64,000 nt of DNA, from positions 372,001 through 436,000 of the forward strand of contig NC_089175.1 in NCBI RefSeq assembly GCF_947507565.1, read 5' to 3'. The stretch is from Oscarella lobularis (taxonomy: Eukaryota > Porifera > Homoscleromorpha > Homosclerophorida > Oscarellidae). A model generated the notes under the pieces. The model had not been told where the DNA came from. It did not search any database and worked only from the letters and a program-made list of their open reading frames with translations. The translations under genes were made by a program, and so were the position numbers. Shown piece after piece: positions 22,775-32,203 of this stretch (position 1 is its first letter; every line of letters starts with the position of its first letter).

Positions 22775-24823
22775 TTTCGATTGTGTGCGTTCCTTCTTCT
22801 CTTCTGGTGTGCTACCAGCTCCGACGTGTCACCATCCAAGTTTGTCAACAGTCTCGGTATGAAAATGGTTCGCATACCGCCGGGAAAGTACCTAATGGGC
22901 TACAGTCGCGTCTCCCTGCCAAAAACGCTCACTCTGGACCTCCCCTATCGAAGCAAAGGCGACTACGACGAAAGACCGTATCACTACGTCACAATCGAAC
23001 GATCATTCTACGCATCCGAGCACGAAGTAACAAACTCGGTTTTCGAGCAAATCGATCCGAGTCACGCGCGCTATCGGGGCGCGATGAACTTCTCGAGAGA
23101 CGACGACGAAGCGGTCATCTTCGTCAGCTGGCACGACGCCGTTTCGTTCTGCGACGAACTCGCAAAACGCGAAAATAGAAAATATCGTCTTCCAACGGAA
23201 GCCGAATGGGAATACGCGGCACGTGCGAATACAGTGACGTATTTTAACACGGGCGACGACGTCCCGAAATCGTATCAAAAATGTCAAAAAAATTCGTGGT
23301 ATCCCGGAGAACCGGAAGAGTGCCCACTGCCCAAACTAACCGTCGGCCAAACGCCGGCGAATGGATTTGGTTTGAAGGACACAGTTGGAAATGTTGAAGA
23401 GTGGACAGCCGATTGGTACGGTTGGTATGACGACAATAACGTCACGAATCCAGTGGGACCGTCAGACGGGGATTTCAAGGTGTCACGTGGCGGCAGTCAT
23501 TCAACCGAACTCTATTATCTAAGATCGGCCAATCGGATGGGAACCCTGCCTGAGGACATGAGCTGGTACATTGGATTTCGCGTTGTCATGGAAGATCCGA
23601 ACCCGGAATTCTACACGGAATCCGATTCCCATTTGATCCCAATTCCAAAACAGAGAGATGAGCCATCTAAGGAGAATTTTAAAAAATCAGAATCTCCTCT
23701 CCCTCCTCCTCCTAATATGGATCCCAATGAGCCGTATTTCTACGGACCTCTAAAGTACGTCAATATACCCCATGATCACGATCATCTTCCCTTCGGTCAC
23801 CACAACCACGACCCCGCAATTTGTCCCTGTCCCAACGGCGACATCTTCGCCATATGGTACAGCTGCTGGTCCGAAACCGATCGCGAACTCGGCATCGTTT
23901 CGAGTCGTCTTCCCAACGGATCGAGCGCGTGGGAAACGCCGTCGATCTTCTGGAACGCGCCCGATCGCAACGACCACGCGCCGGCGATGTACGTCGACGA
24001 AAATCAGACGATGTATCATTTCAACGGGCTCTCGGCGGCGGGAACGTTCGGTAGCCTAGCGACGATAATGCGCACTTCGAACGACAGCGGTCGAACGTGG
24101 TCGCGCGCTGATTTGATATTCGCTTCGCACGGCCTAAAGCACATGCCCGTCGAGACGGTAATTAAGACGAAAGACGGCGCTCTTTTATTGCCTACTGATG
24201 GTGTGACGGGTGGCACGGGCTATACGGTTCTCCACGTGTCGTTGGATAACGGCTACACGTGGGCTGATCCTCCGCTTGGTCCCATACTCGGTATCCACGG
24301 CGCTGTCGTTCAGCTGACGAACGGTAGTCTGTATGCGCTTGGTCGCGGGGACGATATCGACGGTAATATGGTTCGTAGTCTTTCGACGGATATGGGTCGA
24401 AAGTGGTCATACGCGAGATCGCCGTTTCCCGGTATTCACGGCGGGCAGCGCGAGGTTTTGCTTCGTTTGAACGAAGGGCCTATTATGATGCTCGGTTTTG
24501 CCAATGAGCCCATGCCGATTATCGATGTTTCGAATGGGACGAGACACGTTACGGGTTTGTATGCGGCTATTAGTTACGACGAGGGAGAGACGTGGCCCAA
24601 TCGACGGCTTCTTTCTGACGACGGAAAGGGTCGAAAGGAGGAGTGTCTGGACGGGAAGACGTTTGTGATGAGCTACAAGACGGCTGAGCCGAACGGCTAC
24701 ATGTCGGCGAGACAGTCCAAAGACGGTCTTATTCATATTATATCCAGTCGAAATTACTATCGTATCAATGCCAAGTGGCTCTCGACGAGGCCTCCGGTTC
24801 CACCACGGAATGACATACAGTGA
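22775..24823 (+). CDS. Secreted fusion of an FGE-sulfatase fold and a BNR/sialidase propeller
   Basis: An intronless ORF of 682 codons. Start 22775 gives the signal peptide MFRLCAFLLLFWCATSS; the longer Met at 22736 would bury it. Residues about 30-290 are an FGE-sulfatase (SUMF-like) domain: GMKMVRIPPGKYLMGY, EHEVTNSVF, FVSWHDAVSFC, RLPTEAEWEYAAR, GNVEEWTADWYG, VSRGGSHSTELYYLRSANR, WYIGFRVV. The paired Cys of true formylglycine-generating enzymes near RGGS are absent, so oxidase activity is unlikely. After a Pro-rich linker, residues about 330-680 form a sialidase-like propeller with Asp boxes TSNDSGRTW, VSLDNGYTW, LSTDMGRKW and ISYDEGETW. This pairing is typical of bacterial secreted glycan-acting proteins. 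Substrate unknown. Confidence 0.85.
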   Translation, partial: FRLCAFLLLFWCATSSDVSPSKFVNSLGMKMVRIPPGKYLMGYSRVSLPKTLTLDLPYRSKGDYDERPYHYVTIERSFYASEHEVTNSVFEQIDPSHARYRGAMNFSRDDDEAVIFVSWHDAVSFCDELAKRENRKYRLPTEAEWEYAARANTVTYFNTGDDVPKSYQKCQKNSWYPGEPEECPLPKLTVGQTPANGFGLKDTVGNVEEWTADWYGWYDDNNVTNPVGPSDGDFKVSRGGSHSTELYYLRSANRMGTLPEDMSWYIGFRVVMEDPNPEFYTESDSHLIPIPKQRDEPSKENFKKSESPLPPPPNMDPNEPYFYGPLKYVNIPHDHDHLPFGHHNHDPAICPCPNGDIFAIWYSCWSETDRELGIVSSRLPNGSSAWETPSIFWNAPDRNDHAPAMYVDENQTMYHFNGLSAAGTFGSLATIMRTSNDSGRTWSRADLIFASHGLKHMPVETVIKTKDGALLLPTDGVTGGTGYTVLHVSLDNGYTWADPPLGPILGIHGAVVQLTNGSLYALGRGDDIDGNMVRSLSTDMGRKWSYARSPFPGIHGGQREVLLRLNEGPIMMLGFANEPMPIIDVSNGTRHVTGLYAAISYDEGETWPNRRLLSDDGKGRKEECLDGKTFVMSYKTAEPNGYMSARQSKDGLIHIISSRNYYRINAKWLSTRPPVPPRNDIQ

Positions 24824-25115
24824 GTTAACGGTTTTTTTGTTTGACTTTTTTGTCTTTTCTCAGTGATACGTGAAGAAATTGGAATGAATTCTCTTTCTTG
24901 TTTTGCGAGCATGAGGTAAAGAGGTAGTGGCGGTACAGAGAAGAATTTAGTTCTTCTGGGTGAAATTGCTCAGTTTTAATGACTAAAATGGGATCGTTCA
25001 CGCAAGTGGAATCTATTGCTAGACAAACAGTACAGCAGATGAAATCACATAGGTTAAGAGAACGATGAAAGAAAGACATTTCACGGGGTGTAAGGGAAAA
25101 AGCCGAGTAAGTTCC

Positions 25116-28031
25116 TTACTCCTTGACCTGCAAGAAGAAAGTGCGAATGTCCATAGGATTCAAACTGATCGTCTCATCCGGAAAGCTGACGACATTCTTC
25201 TTTCTTCCATCTTCAACGTCGTCGTCGTCGTTTTTCTCACCAACGACTTTCCACACCAGACGATTCTCCTCCTTCTTAAGCAGATTCGCTCCGAGCGTCA
25301 TCTCCTCGACGCTCTCAACTTCCAATGACGTAAACATCCCATCGAATCCTGGCACTTCAACGGGTCTCGACAGCTCCTCGTCCTCGCCAACAGCGAACTG
25401 ATGATCGAGACGAACGAGCACGCCTTCCGGCTCCCGCTGCAACGTTAACAAGTGAACATTTTCCGGCAACGGCTCCTTCAATCCGCTATAAGTACCCCGA
25501 CGATTTTGAACCCATTTTTCAGCGGTACCCTCCATCGCCGCAACTCCCGCACGCGGTTGCATAAAGATTCTCTCGCCGAGCAGACGATGCATGCGACCGG
25601 CGCGCTCGATCGGCGCCACCTGGAGAAAATGCGAACCGCGAATAATAAGCCCCCGACCGTCGCGTCCCGGCTCGTTCAACGGCTCCCCGACGCCAAAATG
25701 ATCGTCGTACAAAAGTCGCCTATGAATCATGAGCTCGACTTCGCCGTCGTTCATGCTCGAGCCGCCCTGCGAACGATCCGTCAAAACGGTCAATTGAACG
25801 CCGGCGGCGCGATCCTGTATCGCGATTCGACTGTCGACGGGGAAATAATTGCTCGCCACCGGTTCGGTGAGATTGATTTCGTACGTGTCTCGATGAAAGC
25901 GAACGCGCCGCTGCATCTCCCTCCCATTCGCGTCCGTGTAGAACGTCTTCTCCGACGCTAAATTCGACGTGAAGCGGCTAATGATCTCCTTGCCCCAGCC
26001 GTCTTTGATCGGAATCGGTCCGACGGTGAATTCGAATTCGGCGTACGACGCTTCGGCGTAGAGTCGAACGACTTGAGACGCGACGCCGTCGTGGACGATC
26101 TGACGCACTTCTTCGACGACGTCCGACTTGAATACTTCCCATTCGTACGGCATTCCGTCGGCGAGATCGTACGTTTCACTCGAATTCGGTCGAAATACGT
26201 AGGCTCCGGACGCCTGTTTGCTTAGTTTATTATTGCCGGCACTGGCGTTGTACCAGCGGAGTTCCTGCGTCACGGGCGTGCTCATGTTTTCCTTCAAATT
26301 CTCAACCAGTTTCAATCGTCCCGTCGCCCCGTCGAAAGTGAGTCGAAGCATAGAATTGGAAATCGAAAAATCTTCTTTCGGTTTAGCGGATTCAACAATC
26401 GGCGTCGTCGCCGGTGCCGTCTCGACGAAATACGTGGCGTAACCGAGCGGCGGCGCCGTCGCTTGAAAAACGACTTCGTACAACGCAGAACTTCGGTTAC
26501 CGCGTACCCGACTCGTTTCCTTGCCGACGGGAAACACGGTACTGGGCACGGACTCCAAGGCGAAGTTCCTAACAACGTAGTCGCTTTCCTTCGAAACGGG
26601 AAATCGCACAGGCCACGTAGTGGCTCTCGGAAGAGGATTATAAACGAAGACGACAAACGACGTCGCGTTCTCAGTCGACGGGCAAACGCTGACGTTGGCG
26701 AGAAAACAGAAATCGATTTTCAACGCGTTCGTCTCGTCGACGAGTCGAGCGAGAGCGTTTCCGACGACGAGCGCGCAAGCGTCGCTGCCCTCCGACACGC
26801 GCAACTCGTAGTCGTACGTCACCACCTGTTTCTCCGTTCCCGTTATCGCGTCGTGATGCTGAAGAACGGCGAGAGCGCGTCGCAACGTCGTCGACGTTAT
26901 GACGTCATTATACGGGCCAACGATCGTTTCGAGTTGCTTGCAAATTTGCAGCCAATTGTTCGCCCAACGCGAGTAGCCCTTGAGCGACGGTCGACTGGTG
27001 AAAAAGCCGCTCCAATAGGAATGGGGCCCGCTCGAGTGCGGCAAGAAATCGTCCGTTTTCAGCGTCCATTCGTCGTCGAGCGCGTGCTTCGCCTCGACGT
27101 ATATCGACGGCGTCGAATAGAAAGCGTTGAGTCGAAGCGATTCGTTGCTGTTCGCATACTGAATCAGCTTGTCGACGTTTTTAAACCAGCGGTGGGCGTT
27201 CTTATAAGCGAAATCGCTTCCCATGGTCACCAAGATGTGATTGCCGACGATCGACGCGTTCTGCGTCCACGAGTCGTTTGCAAACAGGGCCAACTTTTCG
27301 ATGACGTTATAATCCTCCAATCGCATGTCGTCGTGAAAATCGTCGTTGTCATTGTCGAAACGGAAACCCTGCGGTGGCCCGTAGGTTCCTCGAAAAAACG
27401 CGCCAGTGAACATATCCGCGCCTGCGCCGAGACTCGGACTTCCGCGCCAAATCATCTCGAGCGTCCGATTGGCCGAACGCTTCGCGAGATCCTGATAGTC
27501 GATGCGCGCGAAGAAGAACCCGTCGAAGCCCATCTGAGCGAAGAGCGACGCCTGCGCCGACGAATGGCCGAACGGATCGATGTGCCAGGCGACGCGCGGT
27601 CGTCCCGAATCGCCGAACGCGCGTTTGAGAACGAGAAACCCTTCGGTCATCTGATCGACGATTGCGTTGTAGTGCGTCGCCGCTTCGTCGTTCATGCACC
27701 AGCCGCCGTTGATGAATTCGAGCGCGCCTTCGTTGACGAGAGATCGAACGATCGCCTGCGTCGATTCGGTCTGCTGGCGCCACCAGCGTTCGAAGAATGC
27801 AATTTCGACGTAGATGAAACGACGTTTGCGATCGATTTGAAGCTCTTCGACGACCGTGTCCAAGATGTATTGGACCGATTCGTAATAGTATTGATCGACG
27901 GTCACCTGCCAGCCCGTGTCGTCGTGTGTGTGCGGTACAATGTGCACGTTGATTTTGTCTGTCGCGTACTCGATTCCTCGAATGCACGACACTGCCGCCA
28001 AGACGAGAATGAGACCTGCCCCTGCTGCCAT
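25116..28031 (-). CDS. MAN2B1: Lysosomal alpha-mannosidase (GH38)
   Basis: A single exon of 971 residues that trims alpha-linked mannose from N-glycans in the lysosome. The start at 28031 gives signal peptide MAAGAGLILVLAAVSC; the ORF extends 50 codons further upstream, but that extension overlaps the divergent OCIA gene and is hydrophilic. GH38 hallmarks: HIVPHTHDDTGW (zinc ligands), GGWCMNDEAATHY, and RVAWHIDPFGHSS with the nucleophile Asp. LQHHDAITGTEKQ and the C-terminal beta domains follow, ending with MDIRTFFLQVKE. Length and order match the LAMAN family. Several N-x-S/T sites are present. The absence of introns in a roughly 3-kb animal gene is unusual beside the heavily split neighbours. 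A 5' fragment is duplicated at 30195-30348. Confidence 0.93.
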   Translation of the reverse strand: MAAGAGLILVLAAVSCIRGIEYATDKINVHIVPHTHDDTGWQVTVDQYYYESVQYILDTVVEELQIDRKRRFIYVEIAFFERWWRQQTESTQAIVRSLVNEGALEFINGGWCMNDEAATHYNAIVDQMTEGFLVLKRAFGDSGRPRVAWHIDPFGHSSAQASLFAQMGFDGFFFARIDYQDLAKRSANRTLEMIWRGSPSLGAGADMFTGAFFRGTYGPPQGFRFDNDNDDFHDDMRLEDYNVIEKLALFANDSWTQNASIVGNHILVTMGSDFAYKNAHRWFKNVDKLIQYANSNESLRLNAFYSTPSIYVEAKHALDDEWTLKTDDFLPHSSGPHSYWSGFFTSRPSLKGYSRWANNWLQICKQLETIVGPYNDVITSTTLRRALAVLQHHDAITGTEKQVVTYDYELRVSEGSDACALVVGNALARLVDETNALKIDFCFLANVSVCPSTENATSFVVFVYNPLPRATTWPVRFPVSKESDYVVRNFALESVPSTVFPVGKETSRVRGNRSSALYEVVFQATAPPLGYATYFVETAPATTPIVESAKPKEDFSISNSMLRLTFDGATGRLKLVENLKENMSTPVTQELRWYNASAGNNKLSKQASGAYVFRPNSSETYDLADGMPYEWEVFKSDVVEEVRQIVHDGVASQVVRLYAEASYAEFEFTVGPIPIKDGWGKEIISRFTSNLASEKTFYTDANGREMQRRVRFHRDTYEINLTEPVASNYFPVDSRIAIQDRAAGVQLTVLTDRSQGGSSMNDGEVELMIHRRLLYDDHFGVGEPLNEPGRDGRGLIIRGSHFLQVAPIERAGRMHRLLGERIFMQPRAGVAAMEGTAEKWVQNRRGTYSGLKEPLPENVHLLTLQREPEGVLVRLDHQFAVGEDEELSRPVEVPGFDGMFTSLEVESVEEMTLGANLLKKEENRLVWKVVGEKNDDDDVEDGRKKNVVSFPDETISLNPMDIRTFFLQVKE

Positions 28032-28104
28032 AGTCACGTGCGGTTTTGTTTCACGAGCGTCAACGTGCGCTAGAGGTGACGTAATCGTCCGGAGCCTTGG
28101 GCAC
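28032..28104. promoter_or_regulatory. Shared promoter of MAN2B1 (-) and OCIA gene (+)
   Basis: 73 bp separate the divergent start codons. The segment contains a CACGTG E-box-like core (minus-strand side, in TCACGTGC at 28033-28040). The same spacer is copied in the second duplication unit (about 30349-30449) with small indels. Confidence 0.45.
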
Positions 28105-28811
28105 ATGGCTGAAGCAAAAGCCAAAACTCCTGACGCTTCAAAGACTGAATCTCCATGTTCTTCGGGGAACTTTAGTCCCATAGTAGGCTATAGGCTAATC
28201 GAACACGCGTACGACCGCGACCGCCTTACGATCAACGTCTCTTTGCAGCTTTCGGACCAGGAGTTGGCCCTTTTGAAAGAGTGCCGTCGCAATTCCGCGT
28301 TGTATCGAGGTGCGTGAGAAAATGGGAAAAATAATATTATCGGTGACTTATTGCGCAATCGATCGCTAAAGGAGTCCCTCTTGGAACCGCTTCAGCCGTA
28401 TCGCTTTACCTCGTGACTAACAGAGGTGTGAGAGAAAGGATCTCGTGGTTTTTTTTCACTGATTTTTTCGTAGGTTTTTTTGGAAAGGGAGTTCAGAAGT
28501 GGCCTGCCATTTTTAAGCTGCAGATTCCTTTTCTTGCTTTCTGTGTTGGATTTGGATTTGGTGCTCACTCCTATCGCAGCATCTGTTTCGAAAACTTCAA
28601 AAAATTGGAAAATTCTCTTCTCGCTGAGATGGCCAAAGTGGGGTCAGGCCGAATGAAAGGGAGATTTGGATACGTGTATAATTTTTTTATAATGTTTAGA
28701 GAAGCAAAGGGAGGCTTTGGACCTTTTTACATCTCAAACAAATTCGAGAAGATTATCGAAAAGAAGATTATGGAACAGAAAAGAAAGCTTGAGCAGTATA
28801 CACCAAAATGA
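28105..28811 (+). CDS. OCIAD: OCIA-domain protein, plus-strand copy 1
   Basis: OCIA-domain proteins sit on mitochondrial or endosomal membranes. Exon 1 (MAEAKAKTPDASKTESPCSS) ends near 28182; a short intron ends at CTCTTTGCAG and exon 2 reads LSDQELALLKECRRNSALYRG. Exon 3 (GVPLGTASAVSLYLVTNRG, about 28371-28424) and exon 4 (from about 28475) follow. Exon 4 holds the second hydrophobic helix (IPFLAFCVGFGFGAHSYRS) and the family signature CFENFKKLENSLLAEM. It then reads on without a stop into a basic Lys-rich tail ending KRKLEQYTPK at 28811. The Leu/Gly-rich stretches are two membrane segments. It lies tail-to-tail with a minus-strand OCIAD paralogue and divergent from MAN2B1. The tail after about 28670 is missing in the copy at 30450, where a stop intervenes. 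Confidence 0.8.
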
Positions 28812-28993
28812 AGAGATATTTAGTACGCTTTGATGTTGGACACTCGCGCGAAAAAAAACACATCAACTGCACTGATCATACTACAATTAAATGTCCTTCC
28901 TTCCTTCTCATTCCCATATTGGATCTCCATATTTGTTTCTCTTCACAGGACCTTGGGGGAAAGAGAGCAATGTCGAGGAGTTGCAGAATAGTC

Positions 28994-29613
28994 TTAGAGT
29001 AACTCACGATTTTGCGTTGGTATTGAAATGTCTTTCCTTGAAACGTCATCATCACAATTCGACGTCGATCCTGACGACGATTTGGCGAGACTTTGTCTGT
29101 GCCGTTCTCTGATGTCATCAAATGTCAGAGTGCCAGTAGAATTCTGGGACGATTCAGAAGAAGAATCCAGATCAGAGTCCATTTCAAATGCCGACGGCTG
29201 TGGCGGCGGCGGCGGCGGCGGCGAGGACGCGGGAGCATTCACTTGGCGGCGCTGAGGTACCTCTCTCCGTGGAGCAAAACCTCCAATCTGACCTTTTCTT
29301 TATAATAGCATTAGCAAATGAAGACGCTAGGTTCTGCTCTGATTATTCACCTTTCTTGATACTCTCGAACCTGCTCGGCTAGATTCGAATTTTCCAGCTG
29401 CATTATCTTCTCAAAGCACTTCGTCTTGTACGACGCGGTGCCAACGTAAAATCCGACGACAAAAGCGCTGACCCAATACATGGTCGACGAACGTCCAGGC
29501 CGTCCTGAAGCAATGCAATAAGTAATACAACGAAAATGTTGGTGTAAAGCTTATCGTACCTCTTCTAGCGAGTTCTCTTGCAAAGATCGCACAGACGGTC
29601 CCAAGAGGAATAC
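28994..29613 (-). pseudogene. 5'-truncated OCIAD copy (unit 1)
   Basis: It retains the equivalents of exon 3 (IPLGTVCAIFARELARRG, 5' border 29613), exon 4 (MYWVSAFVVGFYVGTASYK..CFEKIMQLENSNLAEQV) and the last exon (VNAPASS, polyproline, FEMDSDLDSSSESS, LTFDDIRERHRQSLAKSS; stop at 28994). The first two coding exons present in the unit 2 copy at 32105-32158 and about 31995-32080 are gone, replaced by phosphatase sequence at about 29655. The remaining frame is intact, so the loss is recent or the 3' part is still used. Without the start and first OCIA helix it is probably not functional. Confidence 0.75.
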
Positions 29614-29655
29614 CTGAAGTAGAAAGAAGGCTCATATCGGGTGCTCACATCACAA

Positions 29656-30195
29656 GCCTACAAGAGAAAATACAGTACAGTTGTATTTATTGGAAGAGAT
29701 GGCGTTCTATTTGTGATTCAGCTGAATTGAGACGAATTTCTGCCGCCGGAGGATACGTTGAATTAAATCACGTCAATGGTAGAATAGCAGCTTCAGATGG
29801 TCGTGGCTTTATTATTTTTTCAGGGTCCCTCGCTTTGTCTCGAGCCCTCGGCGACTTTGCCTTTAAGAAGAATCCTAGCAAATCACCAGAGGAACAAATT
29901 ATAACAGGTGAATAGAACAAGACTATGCAAGCCATCTTCTTCTGGTTATTAATCAATGGCGCTTATATATAGCCTCGCCTGAAGTAATTGTAAAGGAAAT
30001 AACCAATGAGCACGAGTTTGTGGTACTATATATGAAAGCACTTTTACTGTGGGTTACCGAAATTTTCTTGTCTAGGAATATGGGACGTTTTGACAAATGT
30101 TGAGGCGGTAGAGTTCGTGCGAAGCCGCATCAGTCAAAACATGGAACTTTGCCAGGTGAAATTTATTATTAAATATTTTTGACTCAAAGCTACAT
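29656..30195 (+). pseudogene. Truncated PP2C phosphatase copy (unit 1)
   Basis: Starts abruptly with the equivalent of TCACAAGCCTACAAGAGAAA from the unit 2 gene (32928) and keeps the exons encoding RRISAAGGYVELN, SLALSRALGDFAFKKNPS, IVKEIT.EHEFVVL and IWDVLTNVEAVEFVRSRI. The conserved GCDG block after VVL is disrupted by a small deletion (reading TACTATATATG instead of TACTAGGGTGTGACGG). The metal-binding N-terminal half and the last exon are missing, so this cannot encode an active phosphatase. Confidence 0.85.
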
Positions 30196-30348
30196 GTATT
30201 GGACCGATTCGTAATAGTATTGGGGTCGACGGTCACCTGCCAGCCCGTGCGTGTGCGGTACGATGTGCACGTTGATTTTGTCTGTCGCGTACTCGATTCC
30301 TCGAATGCACGACGCTGCCGCCAAGACGAGAATGAGCCCTGCTGCCAT
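30195..30348 (-). pseudogene. Duplicated 5' fragment of the mannosidase gene
   Basis: Copies MAN2B1 codons for the signal peptide and HIVPHTH region (compare 27868-28031) with several indels that break the frame around the HDDTGW motif. It ends at the duplication junction, leaving no catalytic domain. Confidence 0.85.
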
Positions 30349-30449
30349 AGTCACGTGCGGTTTTGTTTCACGAGCGTCAACGTGCGCTAGACCTAAGTGA
30401 CGTAATCGTCAGGTAACCGGTTCAGAATTCCTTTGACCTTTGGGCACAC

Positions 30450-31024
30450 ATGGCTGAAGCAAAAACCAAAACTCCTGACGCTGCAAAGACTGAACGTCCA
30501 TGTTCTTCGGGGAACTTTCGTCCCAAAGTAGGTACATAGGCTATCGAACACGCGTACGACCGCGGCCGCCTTACGATCAACGTCTCTTTGCAGCTTTCGG
30601 ACCAGGAGATTGCCGTTTTGAAAGACTGCCGTCGCAATTCCGTGTGGTATCGAGGTGCGTGAGAAAATGGGAAGAATAATATTATCGGTGACTTATCGAT
30701 CGCTAAAGGAGTCCCTCTTGGAACCGCTTCAGCTGTATCGCTTTACCTCGTGACTACCAGAGGTATGAGAGAAAGGATCTCGTCGTTTTTTTTCTTCACT
30801 GACTTCTCGTAGGTTTTCTTGGAAAGGGAGCTCAGAAGTGGCCTAAGCTGATTTCTTCTCTTGCTTTCTTTGTTGGATTTGGATTGGGTGCTCGCTCTTA
30901 TCGCAGCACCTGTTTCGAAAACATCAAAAAATTGGAAAATTCTTTTCTTGCTGACATGGTCAAAGCGGGGTCAGGCCGAATGAAAGGGAGATTTGGATAC
31001 GTGTATAATTTTTTTAATGTTTAG
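30450..31024 (+). CDS. OCIAD: OCIA-domain protein, plus-strand copy 2
   Basis: Same exon plan as the copy at 28105: MAEAKTKTPDAAKTERPCSS, then an intron beginning GTAGGTACATAG (an in-frame stop proves the segment must be spliced out) and ending TTTGCAG; LSDQEIAVLKDCRRNSVWYRG; GVPLGTASAVSLYLVTTRG; GFLGKGAQKWPKLISSLAFF with the signature CFENIKKLENSFLADM. A stop at 31022-31024 truncates the tail soon after GRFGYVYNFF. The main domain is intact and the substitutions are mostly conservative, so it may be functional. Confidence 0.7.
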
Positions 31025-31334
31025 GGAAGCAAAGGGAGGCTTTGGACCTTTTTTCAGGTCAAACGAATTCGAGAAGATCATGAAAAAGCACAATGTTCCA
31101 ACAGGCGAAGCAGAAAAGAAAGCTTGAGCAGTATACACCAAAACGAAGAGAGATATTTAGTACGCTTTGATGTTGGACTCGCGCGAAAAAAAACACATCA
31201 ACTGCACTTTTAACATACTACAATTAAATGTCCTTCCTTCCTTCCTTCTCATTCCCATATTGGATCTCCGTATTTGTTTCTCTTCACAGGACCTTGGGGG
31301 AAAGAGAGCAATGTCGAGGAGTTGCAGAATAGTC

Positions 31335-32158
31335 TTAGAGTAACTCACGATTTTGCTTTGGTATTGAAGTGTCTTTTCTTGAAACGTCATCATCACGATT
31401 CGACGTCGATTCTGACGACGATTTGGCGAGACTTTGTCTGTGCCGTTCTCTGATGTCATCAAATGACAGAGTAGACTCCCGGGACGATTCAGAAGAAGAA
31501 TCCAGATCAGAGTCCATTTCAAATGCCGACGGCTGTGGCGGCGGCGGCGGCGGCGGCGCGGGAGCATTCACTTGGCGGCGCTGAGGTACCTCTCTCCGTG
31601 GAGCAAAACCTCCAATCTGACCTTTTCTTTAGCAAATGAAGACACTAGGTTTTTTTTGCTCTGACCATTCATTCGTCTCACCTTTCTTGATACTCTCGAA
31701 CCTGCTCGGCTAGATTCGAATTTTCCAGCTGCATAATCTTCTCAAAGCACTTCGTCTTGTACGACGCGGTGCCAACGTAAAATCCGACGGCAAAAGCGCC
31801 GACCCAATACATGGTCGACGAACGTCCAGGCCGTCCTGAAGCAATGCAATAAGTAATACAACGGTGTAAAGGCCTTATTGTACCTCTTCTAGCGAGTTCT
31901 CTTGCAAAGATCGCACAAACGGTCCCAAGAGGAACACCTGAAGTAGGAAAAGGCTCATATCGGGCGCTCTGCGTTTGCGCTCGCTTCTTGCCTCTGTAGA
32001 CCGTCGAATTGAATCGGCACTCGCGAAGAACAGCTACCTCTTCGTCGGAAAGCTGAGCGTCAGAAGGGTCTAGCTATAATATGTGAAACGGGTTCGACTG
32101 CAACCTGTAGAGAAATCGGTTTCGCTTGGGAACTTTGATTCGCGTCTTCTTTTGCCAT
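31335..32158 (-). CDS. OCIAD: OCIA-domain protein (OCIAD1/2-like), complete copy
   Basis: Five coding exons. Exon 1 is 32105-32158 (MAKEDANQSSQAKPISLQ). Exon 2 reads LDPSDAQLSDEEVAVLRECR and NSTVYR; its donor is GC (GAG followed by GCAAGA), fixed by phase with the next exon GVPLGTVCAIFARELARRG. Exon 4 (MYWVGAFAVGFYVGTASYK, then CFEKIMQLENSNLAEQV) carries the second helix and family signature. The last exon has a polyproline run (from a GGC repeat on the other strand), an acidic Ser stretch and LSFDDIRERHRQSLAK, which matches the ITYEELRNKNRE-type C-terminal block of vertebrate OCIAD1. Stop at 31335. It is divergent from the phosphatase at 32204, with 45 bp between. Confidence 0.85.
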
Positions 32159-32203
32159 AGCTCCGAGTGCGCAGGCCCGCGCACATTATTTAGCGGCGGA
32201 TCG
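32159..32203. promoter_or_regulatory. Shared promoter of OCIAD (-) and PP2C gene (+)
   Basis: 45 bp of GC-rich DNA separate the start codons. It contains ATTATTTAG but no clear TATA box. An in-frame plus-strand Met at 32126 exists but lies within the opposing first exon, so 32204 is preferred. Confidence 0.4.

Noticed and set aside
23130-23600. Reading the FGE domain as an active formylglycine-generating enzyme
   Set aside because: The Cys pair of the SUMF1 active site is not present around RGGSHSTELYYLRSANR, so only the fold is claimed.
26463-28073. A 536-codon plus-strand ORF
   Set aside because: It lies entirely antisense to the mannosidase coding frame, is extremely Arg/Val/Asp-rich and has no domain pattern; it is a by-product of the mannosidase codon bias.
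28670-28705. A 24-25-nt intron (GTGTATAATTTT...TTTAG) in the OCIA plus-strand genes
   Set aside because: It is shorter than any other intron in the window and copy 1 reads through without it; kept as exon.
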